A stretch of 53,330 bases of DNA from an uncultured Faecalibacterium sp. Lineage in GTDB: Bacteria > Bacillota > Clostridia > Oscillospirales > Ruminococcaceae. Location: positions 1 through 53,330 of the forward strand of contig UQGD01000014.1 of NCBI GenBank assembly GCA_900540455.1, in the 5' to 3' direction. The notes beneath the pieces are model-generated. The model ran no database searches. It saw only the letters and a list, made by a program, of their open reading frames with translations, and was not told the DNA's origin. Position 1 is the first letter of the stretch. Each line of letters begins with the position of its first letter. Positions 1 through 8,941 of this stretch are shown here, piece by piece. The translations under genes and the position numbers were made by a program.

Positions 1-355
1 CATACCGCAGCAGGGCCTGCCGGATCTCCTCGGCCTTGTCCGACACCGGGAACACCCGGCGGCCGCGCTCCACCTTCAGCTCCACGCCCAGGCTCTCAAA
101 CAGCTCCATGGTCCTGGCGGGCGGGAACGCCCCCAGCGAGGAGAACAGAAAGCGCGGATTGGTGCGGACATGGTGCAGGAACTCCTCCGCGGTGCAGTCG
201 TTGGTCACATTGCAGCGCCCCTTGCCCGTGACTAGGATCTTCTGACCGGGCTTGTCGGTATGCTCCAGCACCGTTACCTGATGCCCCTGCCGCACGGCAG
301 CACCCGCCGCCATCAGGCCTGCCGCACCTGCGCCTACGATCAACACCTTTGCCAT
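1..355 (-). CDS. NAD(P)/FAD-dependent oxidoreductase, BaiN/HI0933 family (3' end outside window)
   Basis: Only the N-terminal 118 or so residues lie in the window, because the gene runs off the left edge. The start is the ATG at 355, preceded by GGAGGAAAA. The protein opens with an FAD-binding Rossmann fold (VLIVGAGAAGLMAAG, about residues 4-18), then CNVTND and a FLFSSLGAF segment. This arrangement is typical of the HI0933/BaiN flavoproteins, two-dinucleotide-binding enzymes often called aminoacetone oxidase or BaiN. The substrate cannot be read from sequence. It lies downstream of hemW on the same strand but has its own promoter at 392-420. Confidence 0.85.
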   Translation of the reverse strand, partial: MAKVLIVGAGAAGLMAAGAAVRQGHQVTVLEHTDKPGQKILVTGKGRCNVTNDCTAEEFLHHVRTNPRFLFSSLGAFPPARTMELFESLGVELKVERGRRVFPVSDKAEEIRQALLRY

Positions 356-391
356 CTGTTTTCCTCCCAAAAAGCCTAGTTCTACATTTAT

Positions 392-420
392 ATCATACCA
401 GAATCGCCCCGCAAAAGCAA
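392..420 (-). promoter_or_regulatory. Sigma-A promoter for the BaiN-like gene
   Basis: On the minus strand TTGCTT (420-415) is followed by a 17-base spacer and TATGAT (397-392). It lies about 37 bases upstream of the BaiN-like start, between that gene and hemW. Confidence 0.6.
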
Positions 421-436
421 TGTGCTGCGGGCAGGC

Positions 437-1519
437 TCAGAGCAGCTCGGCCAGAATGCTGTTCTGCACGATGAGCCCCGCCGGGGTCAGGGCCAGGGTG
501 GTGCCGTCGAAGGCGGCATAGCCGTTTTTGACACAGTTACGGATAAACGCCAGCTGCACCGGGGAAAACTCTTTTCCGTACAGGGCCTTGTACTGCGGCA
601 GCGACAAGCCCTTGCGCAGGCGCAATTGCAGGATCAGGTAATCCTCGGCCCCGCAGCCGCCGTCCATCACCGGGGCGGCGTTGTCCTGCAAAAAAGCCTC
701 GGTGTCGGCGGGGTAATAGAACCGATGCCCCCCCATGCAGGAGTGAGCCGCCGGGCCAAGACCGAGATAGTCGCCGCAGTCCCAATAGATCAGATTGTGA
801 CGGCCCTCATAACCGGGCTGCGCAAAGTTGGAGATCTCGTACTGGCGGTAGCCGTGGTGCTCCAGCTGCTCCACAGCGTATAGGTAGAAGTCGGCCGCTT
901 CATCCGGGGTGGGCAGTCCCTCCGGCGGCTTGCGCCCAAAGGCAGAGTCCGGCTCGATCTTGAGCAGATATGCGGAGATGTGGGTGGCGCCCCCCTGCTG
1001 GATCAGCTCCAGGGTCTCGTCAAACTCAGCCTGGGTGTAATGGGGCAGTGCCAGCATAATGTCGCCGCTGATGTTTTCAAACCCGGCACGGCGGGCGGCG
1101 GTAAAGGCGGCCCGGGCCTGTTTTGCGGTATGGGGGCGGCCCAGTGTGCGCAGCTGGGTGTCCCGGGCGGACTGCACCCCAAACGAGATGCGGTTTACCC
1201 CGGCTGCACGGAACTCCCGCAGGGTCTGCTCCGTCACGGTCTCGGGGTTGGCTTCCAGGGTGATCTCGGCGCCGGGCAGGGGCTGCGCCGCTTCGATCAG
1301 CCGGGCTGCATCCGCAGGGCGCAGCAGGCTGGGGGTGCCGCCGCCAAAATAGAGGGTGTCCGGGTGCAGGGGGGCATCCGGTGCAAAGCGGGTCAGCTCC
1401 CGCAGCAGGGCGTCGGTATACCCGGCAGGCACGCCCCGCACACCGGGGGCGGAGTAAAAGTCGCAGTACCTGCATTTGGAAAAACAATAGGGAATATGGA
1501 GGTAAAGTCCGAGAGACAT
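437..1519 (-). CDS. hemW: Radical SAM heme chaperone HemW
   Basis: The protein has 360 residues, the usual length for HemW, the radical SAM protein related to coproporphyrinogen III dehydrogenase (HemN) that handles heme rather than oxidising coproporphyrinogen. The 4Fe-4S motif CxxxCxxC is at C12, C16 and C19, preceded by LYLHIPYC. FGGGTPS follows near residue 59, and a C-terminal HemN-type domain is present (for example GLGPAAHSC and LRLRKGL). In HemW-type proteins the Cys found after CxxC in true HemN is absent: here CRYCDFYS. The ribosome binding site is weak. It is divergent from the BI-1 gene across about 115 bases. Confidence 0.9.
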   Translation of the reverse strand: MSLGLYLHIPYCFSKCRYCDFYSAPGVRGVPAGYTDALLRELTRFAPDAPLHPDTLYFGGGTPSLLRPADAARLIEAAQPLPGAEITLEANPETVTEQTLREFRAAGVNRISFGVQSARDTQLRTLGRPHTAKQARAAFTAARRAGFENISGDIMLALPHYTQAEFDETLELIQQGGATHISAYLLKIEPDSAFGRKPPEGLPTPDEAADFYLYAVEQLEHHGYRQYEISNFAQPGYEGRHNLIYWDCGDYLGLGPAAHSCMGGHRFYYPADTEAFLQDNAAPVMDGGCGAEDYLILQLRLRKGLSLPQYKALYGKEFSPVQLAFIRNCVKNGYAAFDGTTLALTPAGLIVQNSILAELL

Positions 1520-1635
1520 TAAAAATCACAGCCTTTTTCATGAAACGTTCATTTCTATGGAGTATACTATATTTCGTAGACCGGGACAAGGGCAACCGCC
1601 CCGGTATGGACAAGAAGAAACCGGAGGAACACAGT

Positions 1636-2340
1636 ATGGACTATAGAAATTACGACCGCGGATATGCGGAACCGGCGATGACCGCATCGGATTATATGGC
1701 CCGCACCTACCGCTGGATGGGCGTGGGCCTGCTGGTCACGTTTGCAGTGGCATATCTGACCGCCACCACCCCGCTTTTATATGTAGTGGATTCCCTCTAT
1801 CTGGTGCTCACCATTGCAGAGCTGGCCCTGGTGTTCATGCTGAGTGCCCGGGTGCAGAATATGTCGGTGGCTGGTGCGCGGGGCTTGTTCTTTGCGTATG
1901 CAGCGCTGAATGGCATGGTGCTGAGCTACTATTTCCTGGCTTTCTCGGTAAGCACGCTGGTGCTTGCCTTTCTGGCAACGGCGCTGTATTTTGGCCTGAC
2001 GGCTGCTTACGGCATGACCACCCACCGGGATCTGACCGGCTGGGGGCCCCGGCTGATGATGGCGCTGGTGGCTTTGATGGTCACCAGCCTGGTGGGCGCA
2101 CTGTTTGGCTTTGGGTTTGGCGCAACGGCGCTGTACAGCGGCATTGGCCTGGTGGTCTTTATGCTGCTTACCGCCTATGACACCCAGAAATTGCAGCAGG
2201 TGTACGCTTACTATGCCGGCAACAGTGAGCTGGCAGAAAAAGCCTCCATTTACGGCGCACTGACGTTGTATCTGGACTTTATCAACATCTTCCTGTATGT
2301 AGTGCGTCTGCTGGGTGTGAGCCGCAGCAACAACGACTAA
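1636..2340 (+). CDS. Bax inhibitor-1/YccA family membrane protein
   Basis: The protein has 234 residues and seven predicted hydrophobic segments, starting at about residue 28 (GVGLLVTFAVAYL) and ending in FINIFLYVVRLLG. The last segment with its nearby aspartate (AYDTQKL, and LDFINIFL near the end) matches the BI-1/TMBIM signature. These proteins are pH-sensitive calcium-leak channels or protease regulators, and the role in Firmicutes is unclear. The ATG at 1636 was chosen because GGAGGA sits eight bases upstream. An earlier ATG at 1606 would add ten charged residues and lacks a good site. A strong terminator follows directly. Confidence 0.85.
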   Translation: MDYRNYDRGYAEPAMTASDYMARTYRWMGVGLLVTFAVAYLTATTPLLYVVDSLYLVLTIAELALVFMLSARVQNMSVAGARGLFFAYAALNGMVLSYYFLAFSVSTLVLAFLATALYFGLTAAYGMTTHRDLTGWGPRLMMALVALMVTSLVGALFGFGFGATALYSGIGLVVFMLLTAYDTQKLQQVYAYYAGNSELAEKASIYGALTLYLDFINIFLYVVRLLGVSRSNND

Positions 2341-2351
2341 GAACCCCCCTC

Positions 2352-2382
2352 AAAGGGCCTCCTGTTCCGGAGGCCCTTTTTT
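2352..2382 (+). terminator. Intrinsic terminator after the BI-1 gene
   Basis: AAAGGGCCTCC (2352-2362) pairs with GGAGGCCCTTT (2369-2379) around a six-base loop, followed by a run of T. Confidence 0.9.
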
Positions 2383-2414
2383 CGTGAAAAAGCAGCAAAA
2401 TCCGGCCCTTTCCC

Positions 2415-2443
2415 CTGCAAAGCGGGCCAAGCTGTGATACAAT
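2415..2443 (+). promoter_or_regulatory. Probable promoter of the M16C protease gene
   Basis: CTGCAA, a 17-base spacer, then TACAAT at 2438-2443 with an extended -10 (TGA just before it). It ends 39 bases upstream of the start codon. Confidence 0.55.
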
Positions 2444-2482
2444 AGAGACATCGATACTTACAGACAAAGGAGCGACAACGCG

Positions 2483-5233
2483 ATGAAGCAATATCCCGGT
2501 TATACCCTGGTGCGCACCGAGCCTTGCCCGGAGCAGCACGGCACCCTGACCCTGCTCACCCATGATATCAGCGGCGCCACCGTGCTGCTGGTGGAAAACC
2601 AGGACCCCAACAAGGCTTTTGGCATCGGGTTTGGTACCTTCCCATCGGATGACACCGGCGTGTTCCACATCCTGGAGCACTCGGTGCTGTCTGGGTCGGA
2701 GAAATACCCGGTCAAATCCCCGTTTTTGCAGCTGATGAAGGCAAGCATGGCCTCTTTCCTCAACGCCATGACCTTCCCGGACAAGACGGTCTACCCCTTT
2801 GCCACCCCCAACGAGGCCGACTTCAAAAACCTGATGGACATCTACCTGAATGCTGTGTTCTGCCCGCTGGCGGTCACCGACCCCAGCGTTTTTGAGCAGG
2901 AGGGCTGGCACCGGGAGGCGGACGGCAGCGTCAGCGGTGTGGTGTACAATGAGATGCAGGGCTCTCTGGCTGCGCCGGACGCCCAGCTGATCCGGGCGCT
3001 GAACCGAGCTGTTTATCCGGACAACGCCTATGGCTTTGTTTCCGGAGGCGACCCGGAAAGCATCCCTGCTTTGAGCTACGACCGCTTCTGCCGGGTGTAC
3101 CGGCGGTATTACAGCGCCTCCAACTGCTGCATCACCCTGTATGGACAGATGGAGATGGAGGACAAGCTGGCTCTGCTGGACAGCCGCTACCTGAGCCATA
3201 TGCCCCGCACCACCCGGCCGCAGCTGACCCTTCAGACGCCCCAGACCGGGGTCCGCCTCACCATCCCTTATTCCACCGAGAAGCCTGAGCCGAACCAGGT
3301 GCAGTGCGCCTTGTCCTGGTACACCGGCTCCTTTGCGGACCGGGAGCGGCAGCTGGGGGTGGAGATCCTGCTGGATGCCCTGATGGGCAACAACAATGCC
3401 CCGCTTCAGGCCGCACTGCTGGCCGAGGGTCTGGGCGCAGATATCGACATGGGTTTTGATGACAGCACGCTGCAGCCCACGATGGAGCTGGTGCTGCGGG
3501 GAGCTACCCAGGAGACGGCGCCCCGGTTTGCAGCTGCTGTGCGCAAAGCGGTAGACGACCTGCTGGCCCAGCCGCTGCCCCAGGACCTGCTGCTGGCCTC
3601 GTTGAATGCGGCAGAATTCAACTCGCTGGAGCGGCCGGGCAGCCTGCCGGACGGCGTGCTGGATGCGATCAATGCGGTCACGGGCTGGCTCCATGCCGGG
3701 GACCCCACCCTGCTGCTCCACACCAACCGGCTATTTGATGCCCTGCGGGAGAAGCTGGAGACGGGCTGGTTTGACCAGCTGCTGCGGGAGCTGTTTGCAC
3801 CGGCTCCGGTGGAGGTGATCCAGGTGCCTGCGCTGCCGGCTGCCCAGGAGGAAAAGACCCCCATCCGCCGGGATGAGAAGATGACCCTGGACCACCCGCT
3901 GACCGTGGCGGATCTGGGCGAGGGCGAAAAGCTGGCCCCTGCGGTCTGCCAGCAGATGGCGGGGGCAGAGCTGCTGCACCGTCCTTCGGCAGGCAGCCTG
4001 TACCTGAACTTCTACTATGACCTGGGCCAGCTGACCCCGGAGGAGCTGACCGACCTGGACCTGGTCACCGACCTGCTGGACGAGCTGGACACCCCGGCGC
4101 ACACCGCCCAGCAGCTGAACACCCTGCGCTCTACCTGGCTGGGAGAAAGCCGGGTGAGCCTGAGCCTGTGGACCGGCCGGCAGGCGGGCAGCCCCTGCCA
4201 CGCCAAGCTGACGGCGGCATTCAGCCTGCTGGAGCGCAACCTGGATAAAGCGCTGGAGCTGGCAGCTGAATGGCTGTATGATACCCGTCTTACCGGCTCC
4301 ACAGCACAGGCGGCCATTCAGCGGGTGCTGAGCCAGCAAAAGCTGCGGATGGAGCAGATGTTCCTGCAGCAGGGCCATTCCTTTGCGATGACCCGGGCGG
4401 CTGCCCACTACTCGGTGGAAGCAGCTGCCGCAGAGCGGTGCAGCGGCGTTACCGCATATCACCGCCTGTGCAGCCAGCTGGAACAGGGAGACTTTGCCGC
4501 TCTGGGCGCCCGGCTGGAGGCCGTGCGGGCCAAAGTTTTGCACGGTGCGGCGCTGACCATCAGCCTCCACGGCAGTGAGGACGCCTTCCAGAAGCTGTGT
4601 CAGAAACTGCCGGTCAGCGCTTTTGCGGAGGCCAGCCGCCCGGCGGCGCAGCCTTACACCGAACCGCAGCCCCAGCCGGTGAACGAGGCGTTCATCATCG
4701 ACGGCGGGGTCAGCTACGATGTGCAGAGCTGGCCGATGGAGCGTCAGGCCAGCCGCAGAGTGTTGGCACGGGTGATGAGCTACGAATACCTCTGGCACGA
4801 GATCCGGGAAGTGGGCGGCGCTTATGGTACCGGTATGCTGGCCGATGAGACGGCAGAGGCTTTGTACACCTACCGGGACCCCCAGATGAAGCAGAGCTAC
4901 GAGACCTTTGCCAAGGGCCCCGCAGCCCTGGTGCAGCACAGCTTTACCGAGGCAGACCTCACCGAACTGATCGTGGGTGCAGCGGCCAAGCTGGACACCC
5001 CCCTCAAGCCCTGCCAGGAGGCAAAGGAGGCGGACCGCCGGTATTTCTGCGGCATTACCGATGCAATGATCGCGGCGGACCGCCAGGCATTGTGTCAGAT
5101 GAACGCGGAGACCCTGCATCAGCAGGCGGCCGCTTTGGAGCAGGAGATGGCCGTGGGCACACGGGTGGCCTTTGGTCCCCGGGAGGCTGTGGAGGCTGCA
5201 AAAGAGCTGTTTGACCGGGTAGAGCAGCTGTGA
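2483..5233 (+). CDS. Insulinase-family zinc metalloprotease, M16C (presequence protease-like)
   Basis: The protein has 916 residues, slightly short of the roughly 970 usual for M16C enzymes. The inverted zinc motif HxxEH is H62-I-L-E65-H66, followed by SVLSGSEKYPVKSPF, a typical PreP/M16C sequence. The distal zinc ligand region VVYNEMQGSLA comes about 90 residues later. A central M16C-associated domain and a C-terminal half without the zinc site follow. Such proteases degrade unfolded peptides inside a closed two-half chamber. There is no signal peptide, so it is probably cytoplasmic. The start has AAAGGAGCGACAACG upstream. It is monocistronic, with a terminator on each side. Confidence 0.88.
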   Translation: MKQYPGYTLVRTEPCPEQHGTLTLLTHDISGATVLLVENQDPNKAFGIGFGTFPSDDTGVFHILEHSVLSGSEKYPVKSPFLQLMKASMASFLNAMTFPDKTVYPFATPNEADFKNLMDIYLNAVFCPLAVTDPSVFEQEGWHREADGSVSGVVYNEMQGSLAAPDAQLIRALNRAVYPDNAYGFVSGGDPESIPALSYDRFCRVYRRYYSASNCCITLYGQMEMEDKLALLDSRYLSHMPRTTRPQLTLQTPQTGVRLTIPYSTEKPEPNQVQCALSWYTGSFADRERQLGVEILLDALMGNNNAPLQAALLAEGLGADIDMGFDDSTLQPTMELVLRGATQETAPRFAAAVRKAVDDLLAQPLPQDLLLASLNAAEFNSLERPGSLPDGVLDAINAVTGWLHAGDPTLLLHTNRLFDALREKLETGWFDQLLRELFAPAPVEVIQVPALPAAQEEKTPIRRDEKMTLDHPLTVADLGEGEKLAPAVCQQMAGAELLHRPSAGSLYLNFYYDLGQLTPEELTDLDLVTDLLDELDTPAHTAQQLNTLRSTWLGESRVSLSLWTGRQAGSPCHAKLTAAFSLLERNLDKALELAAEWLYDTRLTGSTAQAAIQRVLSQQKLRMEQMFLQQGHSFAMTRAAAHYSVEAAAAERCSGVTAYHRLCSQLEQGDFAALGARLEAVRAKVLHGAALTISLHGSEDAFQKLCQKLPVSAFAEASRPAAQPYTEPQPQPVNEAFIIDGGVSYDVQSWPMERQASRRVLARVMSYEYLWHEIREVGGAYGTGMLADETAEALYTYRDPQMKQSYETFAKGPAALVQHSFTEADLTELIVGAAAKLDTPLKPCQEAKEADRRYFCGITDAMIAADRQALCQMNAETLHQQAAALEQEMAVGTRVAFGPREAVEAAKELFDRVEQL

Positions 5234-5285
5234 TGTGCAGCACCCTCGTTTTTGAAATTGTTTTCCCCATAAAATAAGACTGAGA

Positions 5286-5326
5286 CCCCCAGTTGGCGTA
5301 AAAAGTACGCTGGCTGGGGGATTTTT
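5286..5326 (+). terminator. Terminator after the M16C protease gene
   Basis: CCCCCAG (5286-5292) pairs with CTGGGGG (5314-5320), with an inner GCGTA/TACGC stem, then ATTTTTG. Confidence 0.85.
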
Positions 5327-5395
5327 GCTACCTTTTGCAATTACGATTTGGATTGAAATACATAATAAATACTATTTGTTACCCAAAAGGACGGG

Positions 5396-5425
5396 CTGAA
5401 CCGGAACAGAAAGCTATGATACACT
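5396..5425 (+). promoter_or_regulatory. Possible promoter of the phage-head operon
   Basis: TACACT at 5420-5425 has the extended TGA in front, but the -35 (CTGAAC) is poor. The preceding 50 bases (5336-5386) are clearly more AT-rich than the surroundings and could hold the true control region. Confidence 0.3.
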
Positions 5426-5459
5426 GTGGGCAAGCCAAAGGAAAGGAGGCAGGACCCAA

Positions 5460-5741
5460 ATGGAAAATGCAAAGCCGCCCAGGAGCCTGGCAAGTCTCTC
5501 CCGGGCCACCGACACCCTCAGCACTCTGCTGGCCCAGCAGGTCCGGGAGCTGAACCTTCAGCAGCGGGCGGCCCGGCGGGAAGGAGGCGCAGACCCTGGC
5601 GGGATGAAGGGATTGAAAGAGGCTACGGCGGTGCTCAAAGACCTGGCAGCGGTGGCCAAGACGCTGAATGAACAGGGAAGCGGAGCGGAGGCAGCCGCAG
5701 GTGGTGTGGTGCTGCTGCCCGCCGTGGAGGAGCGAACATGA
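5460..5741 (+). CDS. Small hypothetical protein, probable small terminase subunit or packaging accessory
   Basis: The protein has 93 residues, largely helical, rich in Ala, Leu and Gln. It begins with AAAGGAGG ten bases upstream. No helix-turn-helix is certain, so the call rests on position: it is the first gene of the head operon and overlaps the large terminase start by four bases (ATGA). That arrangement is typical for a small terminase subunit, which recognises phage DNA and feeds it to the motor. It could also be an unrelated leader protein. Confidence 0.45.
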   Translation: MENAKPPRSLASLSRATDTLSTLLAQQVRELNLQQRAARREGGADPGGMKGLKEATAVLKDLAAVAKTLNEQGSGAEAAAGGVVLLPAVEERT

Positions 5742-7171
5742 GCGCCCCGGTGATCTGGAGACCACAGCCCAAGCAGGCCGCTTTTATGCGCCGCCCGGAG
5801 CCGGAAGCTCTGTATGGGGGCGCAGCGGGAGGCGGCAAGAGTGATGCTTTGGTGGTGGAGGCTCTGCGGCAGGTGCACATTCCCCACTACCGGGGGCTGA
5901 TCCTGCGCAAGACCTATCCTCAGCTGTCCGACCTGGTGGATAAAAGCCTGGTGTACTACCGGCAGGCGTTCCCCGCAGCACAGTATAACGCTACGGGCCA
6001 TGTGTGGACCTTCCCCAGCGGGGCAAAGATCTATTTTGGCTCGATGCAGTATACCAAAGACCGCACCAATTACCAGGGCAAAGCCTTTGACTTCATCGGG
6101 TTTGATGAGCTGACCCATTTTGAGTGGGAAGAGTACAGCTACATGATGAGCCGCAACCGTCCCACCGGCCCCGGCACCCGGGTCTATCTCCGGGCGACCA
6201 CCAACCCCGGCGGGGTGGGCCATGGCTGGGTCAAAGCCAGATTCATCACACCGGCGCCTCCGGGCACCCCCATCGTGGAGGAGTGCTCGGTCCAGCTGCC
6301 GGACGGCAGTACAAAGCTGTTCCGGCGGGCCAGGGTATTTATTCCCTCCAGCGTATTCGACAACCCTGCGCTGCTGCACAACGACCCGGACTACCTGGCC
6401 AGTCTGGCCAGCCTGCCGGAAGCGGAAAAGCAGGCGCTGCTCTATGGCAGCTGGGACAGCTTTTCCGGGCAGGTGTTTACCGAGTGGCGCAACGACCCAG
6501 CCCATTATCAGGACCAGCGCTGGACCCATGTGGTCGCTCCGTTTCCCATCCCGCGGCACTGGCAGATCTGGCGGGGATACGATTTTGGGTTTTCTAAGCC
6601 TTTCTCGGTGGGGTGGTATGCGGCAGATGAGGACGGGCGGATCTATCGGATCAAGGAGCTGTACGGCTGCACCGGCCGCCCAAACGAGGGGCTGCGCATC
6701 GACCCGGTGGAGCAGGCCCGCCGCATCCGGGAGGCAGAGCAGCAGGACCCGCTGCTGCGTGGGCGCAGGATACGGGGCGTGGCAGACCCGGCGATCTTCA
6801 ACGAATCCCAGGGGGAAAGCATCGCCGCTATGATGGAGCGTGCACCCTGTTTTCTGCACTGGATGCCGGGGGACAACACCCGTCTGGCCGGGAAGATGCA
6901 GCTGCACTACCGGCTGGCCTTTGACCATGGAGGCCGCCCGATGTTCCAGGTATTCAACACCTGCCGCCACTTTATCCGCACCATCCCGAACCTGGTGTAT
7001 GACGAGAGCAATGTGGAGGATATCGATACCCGGCAGGAGGACCATATCTATGATGAATGCCGCTACGTTCTGATGCAGCACCCCATCAGCCCGACCCCCA
7101 GCCCGGCCCAGCCGCCGGTCTGGAATGACCCGCTGGAGCTGCACCAACAGGCAAGGTTCTACCGGATCTGA
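5738..7171 (+). CDS. Phage terminase large subunit (packaging ATPase/nuclease)
   Basis: The protein has 477 residues, normal for a large terminase. The Walker A motif GGAAGGGKS spans residues 27-35, and the Walker B motif ends in FDE (122-124, within IGFDELTHF). A coupling motif is plausible at RATTNPGG. The C-terminal RNase H-like nuclease shows YDFGFSKPFSVGWY, GVADPAIF and YDEC carrying acidic residues. All catalytic motifs appear intact, so the gene does not look degraded. It is translationally coupled to the upstream small gene (ATGA overlap) and is followed 29 bases later by the portal gene. Confidence 0.93.
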   Translation: MSAPVIWRPQPKQAAFMRRPEPEALYGGAAGGGKSDALVVEALRQVHIPHYRGLILRKTYPQLSDLVDKSLVYYRQAFPAAQYNATGHVWTFPSGAKIYFGSMQYTKDRTNYQGKAFDFIGFDELTHFEWEEYSYMMSRNRPTGPGTRVYLRATTNPGGVGHGWVKARFITPAPPGTPIVEECSVQLPDGSTKLFRRARVFIPSSVFDNPALLHNDPDYLASLASLPEAEKQALLYGSWDSFSGQVFTEWRNDPAHYQDQRWTHVVAPFPIPRHWQIWRGYDFGFSKPFSVGWYAADEDGRIYRIKELYGCTGRPNEGLRIDPVEQARRIREAEQQDPLLRGRRIRGVADPAIFNESQGESIAAMMERAPCFLHWMPGDNTRLAGKMQLHYRLAFDHGGRPMFQVFNTCRHFIRTIPNLVYDESNVEDIDTRQEDHIYDECRYVLMQHPISPTPSPAQPPVWNDPLELHQQARFYRI

Positions 7172-7200
7172 ACCAGTATAAAAGGAGGAGAGTATACACG

Positions 7201-8940
7201 ATGGAATACGAACGGGAACATACAGCGCCCATTGGCCCGGAGCAGGTAGCCCAGGCTGCGGCGATCTTGCAGCGGTACAAAGCGGGCAAGGCAGGGCTGG
7301 ACCAGCGCATCCTGGACAATGAGCAGTGGTTCTGTATGCGGCACTGGAAAAATCACCGCAATCCGATGATGGAAGGCAAGCCCCAGCCAGCCTCCGGGTG
7401 GCTGTTCAACTCCATTGCCAACAAGCATGCGGATGCAATGGATAATTACCCGGAGCCTTGCGTACTGCCACGGGCAGCGGACGACGAAGCCGCCGCCCGG
7501 ACCTTGTCCAGCATTCTGCCGGTGGTGCTGGAGCAGGCGGATTACGAGCAGGCGTACAGCGATGCCTGGTGGCGCAAGCTCAAGCAGGGCACCGGAGTAA
7601 AAGGCGTTTTCTGGGACCCGGAGAAGAACGGCGTGGGGGATATTGCGGTGCGCACCATGGACCTGCTGATGCTTTATTGGGAGCCGGGGGTCATGGATAT
7701 CCAAAATTCCCCCAATCTGTTCTCCCTCAGTCTGGAGGATACCGCCCAGCTGGTCCAGCGCTGGCCTCAGCTCAAGGGCCATGAGGGCAGCACCCTGGAT
7801 CTGCCCCGCTATGTCCACGACAGCACTTTGGACACCAGCAGCAAGAGCGTGGTGGTGGATTGGTACTATAAGCGCCGCGGAGCCGATGGCCGTACCCGGC
7901 TGCATTACTGCAAGTTCTGCAACGGGGTGGTGCTGTATGCCAGCCAGAATGACCCGGAGCTGTGCCAGCGTGGATTTTACGATCATGGGAAATACCCCTT
8001 TGTGTTCGATCCTCTGTTTTTGGAGGAGGACAGCCCCGCCGGTTTTGGCTACATCGATGTGATGAAGGATTGTCAGACTGCCATCGACAAACTGAACCAG
8101 GCTATGGATGAGAACGTGCTGCTGGCGGCCAAACAGCGGTATGTGCTCAGCGACACAGCCGGTGTCAATGAGGAGGAATTGGCAGATCTGTCCCGGGATA
8201 TCGTCCATGTGGCCGGACGGCTGGGGGAGGAGGGGTTCCGTCCCATTCAGGCGGCCAGCCTGCAGGGGGCTAGTCTCAGCTACCGCAACAGCCGCATTGA
8301 GGAGCTGAAAGAGATCAGCGGCAACCGGGACCTGACCGCCGGGGGCACCTCCGGCGGGGTGACCGCAGCTTCCGCCATTGCTGCATTGCAGGAGGCAGGC
8401 TCCAAGCTCAGCCGGGATATGCTTAAAAGCGCATACCGGGCGTTTGCCAAGGAGTGTTACCTGGTCATTGAGCTGATGCGTCAGTTTTACGACGAGCAGC
8501 GGGTGTTCCGCATCTTGGGGCCGGGGGGCGGCAGCCAGTTTATCCGGTTTTCCGGCGCAGCGCTGCGGGCAAGACCCGCCCAGACCCTGGCGGGAGTGGA
8601 ACTGGCGTTCCGTGTGCCGGTCTTTGATATCCTGGTATCGGCAGCCAAAAAATCCAGCTTCAGCCGTCTGGAGCAGAACGAGATCGCCAAGGAATGTTAT
8701 CGCTTGGGCTTTTTTGCGCCCCAAAATGCGGATGCAGCGCTGGCGGCACTGGAGATGATGGATTTTGAAGGTGTCGAAAAGGTGCGGGAGCGGGTGCGGC
8801 AGAACGGGACGCTGGCCCATCGGCTGGCCCAGGCACAGCAGCAGCTGGCGCAGCTGGCTCCGCCGAAAAAACCGTCTGTTCCGTTGCCGGTACAGGCGGC
8901 AGACCGGGCGATGCACCCGGAGAGAAAGGAGGTGAAATGA
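7201..8940 (+). CDS. Phage portal protein (P22/podovirus-like)
   Basis: The protein has 579 residues. It follows the terminase and has a strong site (AAAGGAGGAGAG). Segments such as NSIANKHADAMDNYPEP, FYDHGKYPFVFDPLF and GYIDVMKDCQTAIDKLNQ resemble the long portals of short-tailed phages that co-occur with N4-gp56-type capsids. The portal ring forms the DNA entry vertex and docks the terminase. The last third (GGTSGGVTAASAIAALQEAGSKLSRDM) fits the helical stem and wing region. Intact, without stops or frameshifts. Its stop is one base before the next start. Confidence 0.85.
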   Translation: MEYEREHTAPIGPEQVAQAAAILQRYKAGKAGLDQRILDNEQWFCMRHWKNHRNPMMEGKPQPASGWLFNSIANKHADAMDNYPEPCVLPRAADDEAAARTLSSILPVVLEQADYEQAYSDAWWRKLKQGTGVKGVFWDPEKNGVGDIAVRTMDLLMLYWEPGVMDIQNSPNLFSLSLEDTAQLVQRWPQLKGHEGSTLDLPRYVHDSTLDTSSKSVVVDWYYKRRGADGRTRLHYCKFCNGVVLYASQNDPELCQRGFYDHGKYPFVFDPLFLEEDSPAGFGYIDVMKDCQTAIDKLNQAMDENVLLAAKQRYVLSDTAGVNEEELADLSRDIVHVAGRLGEEGFRPIQAASLQGASLSYRNSRIEELKEISGNRDLTAGGTSGGVTAASAIAALQEAGSKLSRDMLKSAYRAFAKECYLVIELMRQFYDEQRVFRILGPGGGSQFIRFSGAALRARPAQTLAGVELAFRVPVFDILVSAAKKSSFSRLEQNEIAKECYRLGFFAPQNADAALAALEMMDFEGVEKVRERVRQNGTLAHRLAQAQQQLAQLAPPKKPSVPLPVQAADRAMHPERKEVK

Positions 8941-8941
8941 G

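Noticed and set aside
2282..3721. Long minus-strand frames opposite the M16C protease gene
   Set aside because: Shadow frames of a well-supported gene; no start signals or recognisable domains.
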